A DNA stretch of 64,000 nucleotides, taken from the NCBI RefSeq assembly GCF_028471945.1, contig NZ_CP110128.1, positions 5,483,001 to 5,547,000 on the forward strand, written 5' to 3'. Shown one piece after another: positions 18,965 to 27,408 of this stretch (positions within the stretch are counted from its first letter, which is position 1; the number at the start of each line of letters is the position of its first letter). Origin of the DNA: Pseudomonas sp. WJP1. GTDB taxonomy: Bacteria; Pseudomonadota; Gammaproteobacteria; Pseudomonadales; Pseudomonadaceae. Under the pieces are notes generated by a model. That model was not told the origin of the DNA. It made no database searches and saw only the letters and a program-made list of their open reading frames with translations. The position numbers were made by a program, and so were the translations under genes.

Positions 18965-19317
18965 TGGGCTGCTCCCAACTGCTTTTGCAGGCGGGCGATG
19001 CGGGTATTGAGCACGTTCAGCTGTTCTTCACTCTTGAGGGTCAGGACCCGGGCTTCGGCCAGGCGCGCGTCCAGCTCGGCCTGCTCGGCGCGCATCCGCG
19101 CATTCCTGAAAGACTGGTCAGCCATGCTGCCCTTGGCCCGGTTGTACTTGTCTTCGGCCAGTTTCATTTCCGGCACTTCGTCGGCAGTGGCACCTACGGC
19201 CTTGGCTTGCTCGACGGCCTGTGCGGTCAGGCGCATTTGTTCATTCGGCGCCGGATCGGCTGCACAACCCGCCAGAGCCAGAACGGCCAGGGCAGCGAAA
19301 AGAGGTCGAATACTCAC
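18961..19317 (-). CDS. DUF4398 lipoprotein
   Basis: 118 residues. Lipoprotein signal LAVLALAGC with Cys18, then a long amphipathic helix (EMKLAEDKYNRAKGSMA, AEQAELDARLAEARVLTLK, LNTRIARLQKQLG) likely to be coiled coil. DUF4398 proteins are commonly encoded beside OmpA-family lipoproteins in Pseudomonas. Function unknown; an envelope scaffold role is inferred from the pairing. It starts nine bases after the upstream solute-binding-protein gene. Confidence 0.88.
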   Translation of the reverse strand: MSIRPLFAALAVLALAGCAADPAPNEQMRLTAQAVEQAKAVGATADEVPEMKLAEDKYNRAKGSMADQSFRNARMRAEQAELDARLAEARVLTLKSEEQLNVLNTRIARLQKQLGAAQ

Positions 19318-19326
19318 TAAGAATCC

Positions 19327-20142
19327 CTACTGTTTTGGGGTACTGACAGGTTGTTTCTGCTGCGCATTCCAACGCTCGATGTTGCGTTGCAGTACGGCTT
19401 CCGTCAGTCCGGACGCGGGCAATTCTGTCATCTTTTTGGCCAACTGTCCGCGCAACCACGGATCGTTGCAGGCCGAGTTGTGGGAAACCGCCAGAAACAG
19501 ACCCGGTTTGTCGACCGGTTGCGCGCGGGCGACCAGGTCATTGGCCATGCCCAGGGTCTGCGCCATCGCCATGCCGGAGTAGCGCCCTGCCAGGACAAAC
19601 TCCACCTCGCCCAGGAGCAATTTCTGAAGGGCCTGGGTCAGGTTCGGCGTACGGGTGAGGCTCAATTGCTGTTCGGCGAAAGTGGCGAACTGCGAGGTCA
19701 ATCGCGACTTTTCCGACAACGCCCCGGGATGCCCGTGCAGGTCTGCGACTGCGTTGTAGACCAGCGACGAGTCCTTGCGGGTCCACACCAGATAATCGTT
19801 CTCCAGCAACGCTGGATGAATGTAGTCCAGGGATTCCAGCTCGCTGACCGTCAACGGGGCATCGGCCAGCATGTCCATGCGCCCGCTGCGTACTTCCTCC
19901 AGCGCCTGGGCGCGTTTGCCGGCGTAGAGCAACTGGACCTTGATGCCCAACTGCCCCGCTACCTGCTGCAACAAATCGGCACTGGCGCCGATCAGGTGCT
20001 TGGGATCTTGCGGGTCTTGCCACAGGTACGGTGGCGCATCCGGGCTGCCGGTGACCACCAGGCGTTCGCATTTGCCGGCGGCGATCGACAGTGTGGGCAA
20101 TAGCGCCAAACCCAGAAAACTCCACGCGAGACGCAGATCCAT
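19327..20142 (-). CDS. Periplasmic solute-binding protein family 3 (transporter-type SBP, no transporter)
   Basis: 271 residues. Signal peptide WSFLGLALLPTLSIAAG, then the family 3 pattern: VTGSPDAPPYLWQDP, LIGASADLLQQVAGQLGIKV, LEEVRSGRMDMLADAPLTVS, LLLGEVEFVLAGRYSG. No permease or ATPase gene is next to it. It is the first gene of a three-gene unit with the DUF4398 and OmpA lipoproteins, so it may act as a ligand sensor for the envelope rather than in transport. That role is inference. Confidence 0.85.
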   Translation of the reverse strand: MDLRLAWSFLGLALLPTLSIAAGKCERLVVTGSPDAPPYLWQDPQDPKHLIGASADLLQQVAGQLGIKVQLLYAGKRAQALEEVRSGRMDMLADAPLTVSELESLDYIHPALLENDYLVWTRKDSSLVYNAVADLHGHPGALSEKSRLTSQFATFAEQQLSLTRTPNLTQALQKLLLGEVEFVLAGRYSGMAMAQTLGMANDLVARAQPVDKPGLFLAVSHNSACNDPWLRGQLAKKMTELPASGLTEAVLQRNIERWNAQQKQPVSTPKQ

Positions 20143-20175
20143 AGCAGCACACTCCCGTTGAGACCGTTTATATCC

Positions 20176-20277
20176 CTGTAGGAGCGAGCCTGCTCGCGAT
20201 GGACGTCAACGATGACACGGGTATCCTGGATACACGCGGTGCATTTGAGACCATCGCGAGCAGGCTCGCTCCTACAG
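20176..20277. repeat. REP inverted pair
   Basis: CTGTAGGAGCGAGCCTGCTC at the left and its reverse complement at the right, ends 20176 and 20277, about 48 bases between arms. It lies between the etfA terminator and the solute-binding-protein gene. Confidence 0.9.
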
Positions 20278-20287
20278 GTACAGAGGC

Positions 20288-20317
20288 AAAAAAAAGCCCG
20301 ACCAAAGGGTCGGGCTC
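20288..20317 (-). terminator. Rho-independent terminator of etfBA
   Basis: On the minus strand AGCCCGACC, a short AT loop, GGTCGGGCT, then seven T. It starts about 20 bases past the etfA stop. Confidence 0.92.
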
Positions 20318-20338
20318 TTTATAAGTGAAGACGCCGGA

Positions 20339-21268
20339 TTAGACCAGCTTCTCCAGCTCAGGGATGGCTTCGAACAGGTCTGCCACCAGGCCGTAATCGG
20401 CCACCTGGAAGATCGGCGCTTCTTCGTCCTTGTTGATCGCAACGATCACCTTGGAGTCTTTCATGCCGGCCAGGTGCTGGATCGCGCCGGAGATACCGAC
20501 CGCGATGTACAGCTGTGGCGCAACGATCTTGCCGGTCTGACCGACCTGCATATCGTTGGGTACGAAACCTGCGTCGACCGCGGCGCGCGAAGCACCCACG
20601 GCAGCACCCAGCTTGTCGGCCAGGGCGTACAGGTGCTTGAAGTTGTCACCGTTCTGCATGCCACGACCGCCGGAAACGACGATCTTGGCAGCGGTCAGTT
20701 CCGGACGATCGGACTTGGCCAGTTCTTCGCCGACGAAGCTGGAGATGCCAGCGTCATGGGCAGCGCCAACGGCTTCAACAGCAGCCGAACCACCGGTAGC
20801 GGCAACCGGGTCGAAACCGGTAGCACGCACGGTGATCACTTTCACTGCAGCGTTCGACTGAACGGTAGCAATGGCGTTACCGGCGTAGATCGGACGCTTG
20901 AAGGTGTCAGCGCTTTCGACCGAGATGATCTCGGAGATCTGGTCAACGTCCAGTGCAGCGGCAACGCGCGGCAGGATGTTTTTACCGTTGGAAGTGGCGG
21001 CAGCCAGGATGTGGCTGTAGCCCTTGCCCAATTCAGCAACCAGAGGAGCGACGTTTTCCGGCAGTTGGTGAGCGTAGGCAGCATTGTCAGCTACCAAGAC
21101 TTTGCTCACGCCAGCGACTTGCGCAGCGGCTTCAGCCACGGCGCCAGCGCCCTGGCCTGCAACCAGAACGTGGATGTCACCACCAATTTTGGCGGCGGCA
21201 GCAACAGTGTTCAGCGTGGCCGGGGCCAGCACTTTGTTGTCGTGTTCAGCAATAACCAAGATAGTCAT
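20339..21268 (-). CDS. etfA: Electron transfer flavoprotein alpha subunit
   Basis: 309 residues, the family length. The C-terminal FAD domain is clear: [60 protein letters not shown]. With EtfB it accepts electrons from acyl-CoA and other dehydrogenases and passes them to ETF-ubiquinone oxidoreductase, encoded divergently at 22565. Its ATG directly follows the etfB stop with no gap, so the operon is etfB-etfA, ended by a strong terminator. Confidence 0.97.
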   Translation of the reverse strand: MTILVIAEHDNKVLAPATLNTVAAAAKIGGDIHVLVAGQGAGAVAEAAAQVAGVSKVLVADNAAYAHQLPENVAPLVAELGKGYSHILAAATSNGKNILPRVAAALDVDQISEIISVESADTFKRPIYAGNAIATVQSNAAVKVITVRATGFDPVAATGGSAAVEAVGAAHDAGISSFVGEELAKSDRPELTAAKIVVSGGRGMQNGDNFKHLYALADKLGAAVGASRAAVDAGFVPNDMQVGQTGKIVAPQLYIAVGISGAIQHLAGMKDSKVIVAINKDEEAPIFQVADYGLVADLFEAIPELEKLV

Positions 21269-22018
21269 TTAGATTACCTTCGCTTCGTTTTTCAGTTTCT
21301 CGACCAGTTCAGCCACCGACTTGACCTTGATACCCGCGCTGCGTGCAGCAGGCGCTTCGACTTTCACGGTCTTGTTGGTGGAGGCGGTGGAAACGCCCAA
21401 AGCATCCGGAGTCAGCGTCTCGAGAGGCTTCTTCTTGGCTTTCATGATGTTTGGCAGCGACGCGTAGCGCGGCTCGTTCAAACGCAGGTCGGTGGTGACG
21501 ATGGCCGGCAGTTTCAGGGAAACGGTCTGCGCGCCGCCGTCGATTTCGCGGGTAACAGCTACGCTGTCGCCGCTGATTTCGACTTTGGAGGCAAACGTGC
21601 CCTGACCGTAGCCGCTCAGTGCCGCCAGCATCTGGCCAGTCTGGTTGTTGTCGCTGTCGATGGCTTGTTTGCCAAGGATCACCAGCTGAGGCTGTTCCTT
21701 GTCGACAACAGCCTTGAGCAGCTTGGCAACAGCCAGGGAAGTCAGGTCTTCGGCGGACTCGACGAGGATGGCGCGGTCGGCACCCAGAGCCAGCGCGGTG
21801 CGCAGTTGCTCTTGAGCGGTGGACGGGCCCACGGAGACGACGACGATTTCAGTCGCAACACCCTTTTCTTTCAGGCGTACGGCTTCTTCCACGGCGATCT
21901 CGCAGAACGGGTTCATCGACATCTTGACGTTGGCAAGATCGACGCCGGAATTGTCCGCCTTGACGCGAACTTTCACGTTGTAATCCACAACGCGTTTGAC
22001 AGCTACAAGAACCTTCAT
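21269..22018 (-). CDS. etfB: Electron transfer flavoprotein beta subunit
   Basis: 249 residues. Starts [19 protein letters not shown], with [24 protein letters not shown] in the middle and the recognition-loop region [17 protein letters not shown], which docks partner dehydrogenases. First gene of etfBA. The 5' region shared with the divergent ETF dehydrogenase gene holds a candidate PsrA site, consistent with a beta-oxidation link. Confidence 0.97.
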   Translation of the reverse strand: MKVLVAVKRVVDYNVKVRVKADNSGVDLANVKMSMNPFCEIAVEEAVRLKEKGVATEIVVVSVGPSTAQEQLRTALALGADRAILVESAEDLTSLAVAKLLKAVVDKEQPQLVILGKQAIDSDNNQTGQMLAALSGYGQGTFASKVEISGDSVAVTREIDGGAQTVSLKLPAIVTTDLRLNEPRYASLPNIMKAKKKPLETLTPDALGVSTASTNKTVKVEAPAARSAGIKVKSVAELVEKLKNEAKVI

Positions 22019-22394
22019 GGATTCCTCGTTACTCTCCGGTGAAAAGAAAGTCGCCTAGGCGAACCTGGCGGTTGATGCTCATCGGGCGCAAGGGCACCTC
22101 CAAAAACGCCGGCAAACGTGTCAAGTGACCATCGCTCATGATGCTGATGACCGTTCGTCAGGAGTGACTAACGAGTCATTCAATATCGCGACGTGTAAAC
22201 TGCGCGTCAAACCCGCGCGGCGCATCACTTTCCACTGCCATCGCCTGTCTTTAGAGGTGCTCTTGAAACCAACAGTCAGCCTACGGCGAGCGCAAAACCG
22301 CCCGTATCTTGACCGGAACGCCTATTCCGGTCAATACGCCAAAATGGCCGTTCATACCCCGCGTGACTTTGATTTCTCTGGCTTTGAGCCATTT

Positions 22395-22408
22395 CAAACA
22401 AACGTTTG
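22395..22408. promoter_or_regulatory. Candidate PsrA (fatty-acid-responsive TetR) operator
   Basis: CAAACAAACGTTTG fits the PsrA consensus (G/C)AAAC-N2-4-GTTT(G/C) exactly, with a four-base spacer. It ends two bases before the -35 of the ETF dehydrogenase promoter, so a bound repressor would block polymerase. PsrA is known to control beta-oxidation genes in Pseudomonas, and I recall ETF genes being reported as PsrA targets in P. aeruginosa. Confidence 0.75.
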
Positions 22409-22410
22409 TA

Positions 22411-22439
22411 TTGGACGCTGAGAGTGGTGTAGATATAAT
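22411..22439 (+). promoter_or_regulatory. Sigma-70 promoter of ETF dehydrogenase gene
   Basis: TTGGAC (22411-22416), 17 bases, TATAAT (22434-22439). This is near consensus and lies about 120 bases upstream of the start codon. Confidence 0.85.
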
Positions 22440-22564
22440 GCGCCACCAAAGAGAAAGGTGGTTAATCGATTGTCCGCTCCCGGCGTTGCGCTGGGATTCA
22501 TGGATGCGACACCCAACCTCCATATTAGAAAAAAAACTGTTGAGCCTTGAGTAGGAGATAACCT

Positions 22565-24229
22565 GTGGAACGCGAATACATGGAATTCGACGTGGTCATC
22601 GTCGGTGCCGGCCCCGCTGGTCTTTCCGCTGCCTGCCGATTGAAGCAGAAGGCCGCCGAAGCCGGTAAGGAAATCAGCGTCTGCGTGGTCGAAAAAGGCT
22701 CCGAAGTCGGTGCTCACATCTTGTCTGGTGCAGTGTTCGAACCCCGCGCCCTGAACGAACTGTTCCCGGACTGGAAAGAACTCGGCGCGCCGCTGAACAC
22801 GCCGGTCACCCGCGATGACATCTTCGTGCTGAAAAACGCCGAAAGCGCGCAAAAAATTCCAGACTTCTTTGTGCCCAAGACCATGCACAACGAAGGCAAC
22901 TACATCATTTCCCTGGGTAACCTGTGCCGCTGGCTGGCCCAGCAGGCCGAGAACCTGGGCGTGGAGATCTACCCGGGCTTCGCCGCCCAGGAAGCACTGT
23001 TCGACGAAAACGGCGTGGTCCGTGGGATCATCACCGGCGATCTGGGCGTTGACCGCGAGGGCAACCCGAAAGAAGGCCTGTACACCCCGGGCATGGAGCT
23101 GCGCGGCAAGTACACGCTGTTCGCCGAAGGTTGCCGCGGCCACATCGGCAAGCAACTGATCAAGCGCTTCAACCTCGCCAGCGATGCCGACGCCCAGCAC
23201 TACGGCATCGGCCTGAAGGAAATCTGGGAAGTCGACCCGGCCAAGCACCAGCCAGGCCTGGTGGTGCACACCGCCGGTTGGCCGATGGACATCATGGGCA
23301 CCGAGAACACCGGTGGCTCGTTCCTCTATCACCTGGAAAACAACCAGGTGGTCGTTGGCCTGATCGTCGACCTGTCCTACAGCAACACCTACCTGTCGCC
23401 GTTCGACGAGTTCCAGCGCCTCAAGCATCACCCGGTGCTCAAGCAGTATCTGGAAGGCGGCAAGCGCGTCAGCTACGGCGCCCGCGCCATCTGCAAAGGC
23501 GGCCTGAACTCGCTGCCGAAAATGGTTTTCAAGGGCGGCGCGCTGATCGGTTGCGACCTCGGCACCCTGAACTTCGCCAAGATCAAGGGCAGCCACACCG
23601 CGATGAAGTCCGGCATGCTGGCGGCTGACGCCGTGGCCGATCGCCTGTTCGCCGAGTCCGAAGGCGGCGACGAGCTGACCAACTACGTCGAAAGCTTCAA
23701 GAACAGCTGGCTGTACGAAGAACTGTTCGCCAGCCGCAACTTCGGCCCGGCGATCCACAAGTTCGGCGCCATCGTCGGCGGTGGTTTCAACTGGCTGGAC
23801 CAGAACATCTTCGGCGGCAAACTGCCGTTCACCCTGCACGACACCAAGCCGGATTATGCGTGCCTGAAACTGGCGGCCGACTGCAAGAAGATCGACTACC
23901 CGAAACCGGATGGCAAGATCAGCTTCGACAAACTGAGTTCGGTGTTCATCTCCGGTACCAACCATGAAGAAGAGCAGCCGTGCCACCTGAAACTGGCCGA
24001 CGCGAGCATCCCGATCAGCAAGAACCTGCCGCTGTACGACGAACCTGCCCAGCGCTACTGCCCGGCCGGCGTGTATGAAGTAGTGACCAAGGAAGACGGC
24101 GAGAAGCGCTTCCAGATCAACGCCCAGAACTGTGTTCACTGCAAGACCTGCGACATCAAGGACCCTGCACAGAACATCACCTGGGTGACACCGGAAGGTG
24201 CCGGCGGCCCGACTTACCCGAACATGTAA
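22565..24229 (+). CDS. Electron transfer flavoprotein-ubiquinone oxidoreductase
   Basis: 554 residues, the standard ETF-QO length. FAD-binding VVIVGAGPAGLSAACRL is at the N-terminus. The C-terminal [4Fe-4S] site is shown by RYCPAGVYEV and then NCVHCKTCDIKDPAQNI. It moves electrons from reduced ETF into the ubiquinone pool at the inner membrane face. The start is GTG at 22565, with TAGGAG eight bases upstream; an internal ATG six codons later is less well placed. It is divergent from etfBA and carries its own promoter with a PsrA-like box. A terminator follows. Confidence 0.95.
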   Translation: MEREYMEFDVVIVGAGPAGLSAACRLKQKAAEAGKEISVCVVEKGSEVGAHILSGAVFEPRALNELFPDWKELGAPLNTPVTRDDIFVLKNAESAQKIPDFFVPKTMHNEGNYIISLGNLCRWLAQQAENLGVEIYPGFAAQEALFDENGVVRGIITGDLGVDREGNPKEGLYTPGMELRGKYTLFAEGCRGHIGKQLIKRFNLASDADAQHYGIGLKEIWEVDPAKHQPGLVVHTAGWPMDIMGTENTGGSFLYHLENNQVVVGLIVDLSYSNTYLSPFDEFQRLKHHPVLKQYLEGGKRVSYGARAICKGGLNSLPKMVFKGGALIGCDLGTLNFAKIKGSHTAMKSGMLAADAVADRLFAESEGGDELTNYVESFKNSWLYEELFASRNFGPAIHKFGAIVGGGFNWLDQNIFGGKLPFTLHDTKPDYACLKLAADCKKIDYPKPDGKISFDKLSSVFISGTNHEEEQPCHLKLADASIPISKNLPLYDEPAQRYCPAGVYEVVTKEDGEKRFQINAQNCVHCKTCDIKDPAQNITWVTPEGAGGPTYPNM

Positions 24230-24247
24230 GCCGAACGCCTGAACATC

Positions 24248-24272
24248 AAGGCTCCCGAATGGGGGCCTTTTT
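24248..24272 (+). terminator. Rho-independent terminator after ETF dehydrogenase
   Basis: Stem AAGGCTCCC / GGGGGCCTT with a GAAT loop, followed by TTTTT. It begins 19 bases after the stop codon. Confidence 0.88.
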
Positions 24273-24306
24273 GTTGCCCTCGATTTTTGTTTCACCACAA
24301 AACCAA

Positions 24307-24397
24307 TGTAGGAGTGAGCCTGCTCGCGATAGCGGTGAATCAGGCATCGATGATGTCGACTGACACGCCCTCATCGCGAGCAGGCTCACTCCTACAG
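24307..24397. repeat. REP inverted pair
   Basis: TGTAGGAGTGAGCCTGCTCG and its reverse complement (ending CACTCCTACAG), about 35 bases between arms. Both arms carry the same GAGTGAGCC variant, so the pair has changed in concert or was copied as a unit. It separates two convergent genes. Confidence 0.88.
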
Positions 24398-24413
24398 AGG
24401 GATTTACGGTGCT

Positions 24414-25304
24414 TCAGGCGGCGCGTTCGTCCCCGGGGTTACGCTCGAAGTAGCGCTTGTACTCGCGACTGAACTGCGACGTGCTCTGATACCCCACCCG
24501 ATGCGCCACCTGCGCCACGCCCAACCCCTCGCCCAATAACAACTGCTGCGCCCTGAGCAAACGCAATCGCTTCAGGTACTGCACCGGCGACAGCAAGGTG
24601 CTGCGCTTGAAATGCTCATGAAAGGTCGACGCACTCATATTCGCGCAACTGGCCAGGGTCTCGACGTTCAACGGTTCGGTGTAATGCGCATGCAGATGAC
24701 TGAGGGACGCCGCGATCCGGGCGAACTGCCCCTGCTGCTCAACCAGCGCCCGCAATACATCGGCCTGCGGACCACGGAGTGCGACAAACAGCAATTCACG
24801 CAAGCGCGCCTGCCCCATGATCTGGCATTCCAGCGGATCGTGCAGGCAACGCAGCAGTCGCTCGACACAACCGCGCATCGCATCATCGAGTACGGCCGAA
24901 GTCATGGACTCAGGTGTTTGCGCCGGGATATGCCGCCCCGGCGCCAGGCCCATCGCCAACACCAGCTCGCCCAGCATCACCCGGTCGATCGCAACCGACA
25001 CCCCGAGCATCGGCCCGTCGGGCGCCGCAAAAGTTTCGCACTCGAACGGCACCGGCAGCGCCTGGATCAGATAGTGCCCTGCCCCATATTCAAGGGTGCG
25101 CGGCCCCAGGTACGCCAGTTTGCTGCCCTGGGCGATGATCACCAGGCTCGGCTCATAGATCTGCGGCCCACGGGCCACATCGCAACTGGCCCGCAGAACC
25201 TGCACGCCCGGCAAGGCGGTCGGGACGAATCCGTCGCGCGTCGATAGCGGCTCGATCAGCGAAACCAGGGTGGCATTGGCATCAAGGTGACGGGTCAACA
25301 ACAT
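24414..25304 (-). CDS. AraC family transcriptional regulator (AraC_N type)
   Basis: 296 residues. The N-terminal cupin-like effector domain of the AraC_N type is recognisable (GPQIYEPSLVIIAQGSKLAYLG, YLIQALPVPFECET, GVSVAID). Two C-terminal helix-turn-helix motifs follow (SCANMSASTFHEHFKR; LGVAQVAHRVGYQSTSQFSREYKRYF). It is divergent from the alcohol dehydrogenase gene 190 bases away, and regulators of this subtype often control such a neighbour; that is inferred. The effector is unknown. Confidence 0.92.
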   Translation of the reverse strand: MLLTRHLDANATLVSLIEPLSTRDGFVPTALPGVQVLRASCDVARGPQIYEPSLVIIAQGSKLAYLGPRTLEYGAGHYLIQALPVPFECETFAAPDGPMLGVSVAIDRVMLGELVLAMGLAPGRHIPAQTPESMTSAVLDDAMRGCVERLLRCLHDPLECQIMGQARLRELLFVALRGPQADVLRALVEQQGQFARIAASLSHLHAHYTEPLNVETLASCANMSASTFHEHFKRSTLLSPVQYLKRLRLLRAQQLLLGEGLGVAQVAHRVGYQSTSQFSREYKRYFERNPGDERAA

Positions 25305-25495
25305 CGAAGCTCTTCACAAAAAAAGTCACGGAAAAAGGGATGAAAACATCATCGCAGGTCTGATCGCCAATGCGATCGATCAAGGGCGCATGCCGGAGGA
25401 ATAGGCATGACACCCGGAGGAATCGCCATGGCCGCGAGGGGGGCCGGCGCCCAGAATGCGCCGCCTCACCTGTTAACGCTTTTGCGAGGCTCACC

Positions 25496-26548
25496 ATGTA
25501 CACCGCCATCGGATATGCCGCCCAGTCGGCCACCACGCCCCTCGCCCCGATGAAATTCCAGCGTCGCAGCCCACGGCCCGACGACGTCGCGATCGAGATT
25601 CTCTACTGCGGCGTTTGCCATTCCGACATCCATCAGGCACGCAATGAATGGGGCATTGCCGTTTACCCGTTGATGCCTGGCCACGAGATCGTCGGAAAAG
25701 TTACCGCCATAGGTGCGAACGTTACTAAACATAAGGTCGGCGATCTGGTCGGCGTCGGCTGCATGGTCGACTCTTGCCGCAGTTGCGAAGCCTGCCACGC
25801 CGACCTCGAGCAATACTGCCTCGAAGGTCCGACCATGACCTACGCCACCCCCGACCGCGTCGATGGCAGCAACACCATGGGCGGTTACTCCGACAGCATC
25901 GTGGTCAGCGAGCATTTCGTGGTGCGCATTCCGGAAAAACTCGACCTGGCCAGCGCCGCACCGATCCTGTGTGCCGGCATTACCACCTACTCGCCGCTCA
26001 AGCACTACGGAGTCAAGGCGGGCGACAAGGTGGGGATTCTCGGCATGGGTGGCCTGGGCCACATGGGCATCAAGTTCGCCAAGGCCATGGGCGCCGAAGT
26101 GACGTTGTTCACCCGTTCGGCGAGCAAGGCCGAGGAAGGTCGTCGTCAGGGCGCCGATCACGTGATCGTGTCCACCGATGCCGAACAGATGAAGGCTGCG
26201 GCGGGACATTTCGACTTCCTGCTGGACACCATTCCGGTGCAGCACGATCTCAACCCGTACCTCGACACCCTGCGCTTCGACGGCGTGCACATTCTGGTGG
26301 GCCTGATCGAACCGATCGATCCGCCGGTGCATGCCGCGAAACTGGTGCTGGGCCGTCGCGTGCTGGCCGGCTCCTTGATCGGCGGAGTCGCCGAAACCCA
26401 GGAAGTGCTGGATTTCTGCGCCGAACACAACATCACTTGCGACATCGAGATGCTCGACATCCGCCAGATCAACGAGGCCTACGCGCGCATGATCGCCGGT
26501 GACGTGAAGTACCGTTTCGTCATCGACATGGCGACCCTCAAGCTTTAA
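25496..26548 (+). CDS. Zinc-dependent NAD(P) alcohol dehydrogenase (YahK/CAD-like)
   Basis: 350 residues. Catalytic zinc site CGVCHSD and GHE (MPGHEIVGKV); structural zinc cysteines in CMVDSCRSCEACHADLEQYC; Rossmann motif GILGMGGLGHMGIKFAKAMG. This pattern is that of the cinnamyl-alcohol/YahK group, which reduces a broad range of aldehydes with NADPH. The ATG at 25496 with GAGG upstream is preferred to an in-frame start 126 bases earlier that would add an unrelated Arg-rich leader. Its last four bases overlap the convergent IclR gene. Confidence 0.92.
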   Translation: MYTAIGYAAQSATTPLAPMKFQRRSPRPDDVAIEILYCGVCHSDIHQARNEWGIAVYPLMPGHEIVGKVTAIGANVTKHKVGDLVGVGCMVDSCRSCEACHADLEQYCLEGPTMTYATPDRVDGSNTMGGYSDSIVVSEHFVVRIPEKLDLASAAPILCAGITTYSPLKHYGVKAGDKVGILGMGGLGHMGIKFAKAMGAEVTLFTRSASKAEEGRRQGADHVIVSTDAEQMKAAAGHFDFLLDTIPVQHDLNPYLDTLRFDGVHILVGLIEPIDPPVHAAKLVLGRRVLAGSLIGGVAETQEVLDFCAEHNITCDIEMLDIRQINEAYARMIAGDVKYRFVIDMATLKL

Positions 26549-27348
26549 ACCTTGAGGCCAAGCTCCGCCGACAGCCGGGCCGTGACCCCTTTGATCAGGG
26601 GAATCAGCTCGGCCATTTTTTCCAGCGGCATGTACGGCACGGTGCTGGCGATGCTGATGGCGGCGACGATGCGTTTGCTGGCATCGCGGATCGGCGCCGC
26701 CACGCAGCGGATCGACGGTTCGTTGTCTTCCAGGTCGAAGGCATAACCGCCGTCCACGTACTCGATCATGCGCTGCTGGAACTGCTCCCAGGATTGCTCG
26801 GGATGCTGCGGCCAGAACTGGTTTTTCCCACCCACCGGCAGGCTGACTTCGTACAAGCGCTGCCACTCTTGCGGCGAGTCATCGAGCATCAGCGCCTTGC
26901 CGATCCCGGTGCGCGCCAAGGGCATGCGATGGCCGACCCGCGAGCGCATCTCCGGACCGTTGCGCCCGGGATTCTTGTGCAGGTACAGCACCTCGTCGCC
27001 TTCGCGGATGGCCAGGTGAATGGTGTCGCCGGTCAACGCCGACAACTCATCCAGGTAAGGCCCGGCCAGGGTCACCAACGGCAATTCTTCGCGCGCCTGA
27101 AACCCCAGTTCGATCAGCTTGGGCCCCAACAGATAACCGACCTGCGGCACCACCCGCAGATACCGCTCGTCCACCAGGCAACTGGCCAGGCGATGGGTGG
27201 TGCTGCGCGTGGTGCCGATCAACCGGGCGATTTCCTTGAGATCGCGGGCGCCACTGGCCACGGCCTGAACCACACCCAGGCCGCGAAGCAGTGTCTGGGT
27301 GCCGGTCGGTGCGGCGTCCTTGGCGATTTTTGGGGCGTCTTCCTGCAT
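26545..27348 (-). CDS. IclR family transcriptional regulator (dgo operon)
   Basis: 267 residues. N-terminal winged helix (LLRGLGVVQAVASGARDLKEIA, IGTTRSTTHRLASCLVDE) and the IclR effector domain (DTIHLAIREGDEVLYLHKN, GKALMLDDSP, RCVAAPIRDASKRIVAAISIAS). It lies downstream of, and on the same strand as, the galactonate genes, 60 bases after the MFS transporter, so it is probably the last gene of the dgo operon and may control it. It is a candidate reader of the inverted-repeat element found in the promoters at 31770-31829 and 43870-43930; this is inference. Confidence 0.9.
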   Translation of the reverse strand: MQEDAPKIAKDAAPTGTQTLLRGLGVVQAVASGARDLKEIARLIGTTRSTTHRLASCLVDERYLRVVPQVGYLLGPKLIELGFQAREELPLVTLAGPYLDELSALTGDTIHLAIREGDEVLYLHKNPGRNGPEMRSRVGHRMPLARTGIGKALMLDDSPQEWQRLYEVSLPVGGKNQFWPQHPEQSWEQFQQRMIEYVDGGYAFDLEDNEPSIRCVAAPIRDASKRIVAAISIASTVPYMPLEKMAELIPLIKGVTARLSAELGLKV

Positions 27349-27408
27349 ATCCAGCCTTTACCGTTGAGCGAGTGAACGGGCGGCATTATGGTCGCCCGCA
27401 GGTCACGA

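Larger units (their letters stand above)
22019..22564. other. Divergent regulatory region between etfB and ETF dehydrogenase
   Basis: About 545 bases without a gene. It holds the sigma-70 promoter and PsrA-like box of the rightward gene at 22395-22439. The leftward etfB promoter must be in the left part; I see no clear consensus for it. A short palindromic GAGTGACTAACGAGTCA lies near 22160-22180. Confidence 0.6.

Noticed and set aside
17942-19582. 546-codon + strand open reading frame across the OmpA/DUF4398 genes
   Set aside because: Antisense to two lipoprotein genes with clear signal sequences, and passes through a terminator.
20474-22042. 522-codon + strand open reading frame across etfA and etfB
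   Set aside because: Shadow of the strongly coded etfBA genes; no family similarity.
22394-24298. 634-codon - strand open reading frame across ETF dehydrogenase
   Set aside because: Antisense to ETF dehydrogenase and runs through its promoter and terminator.
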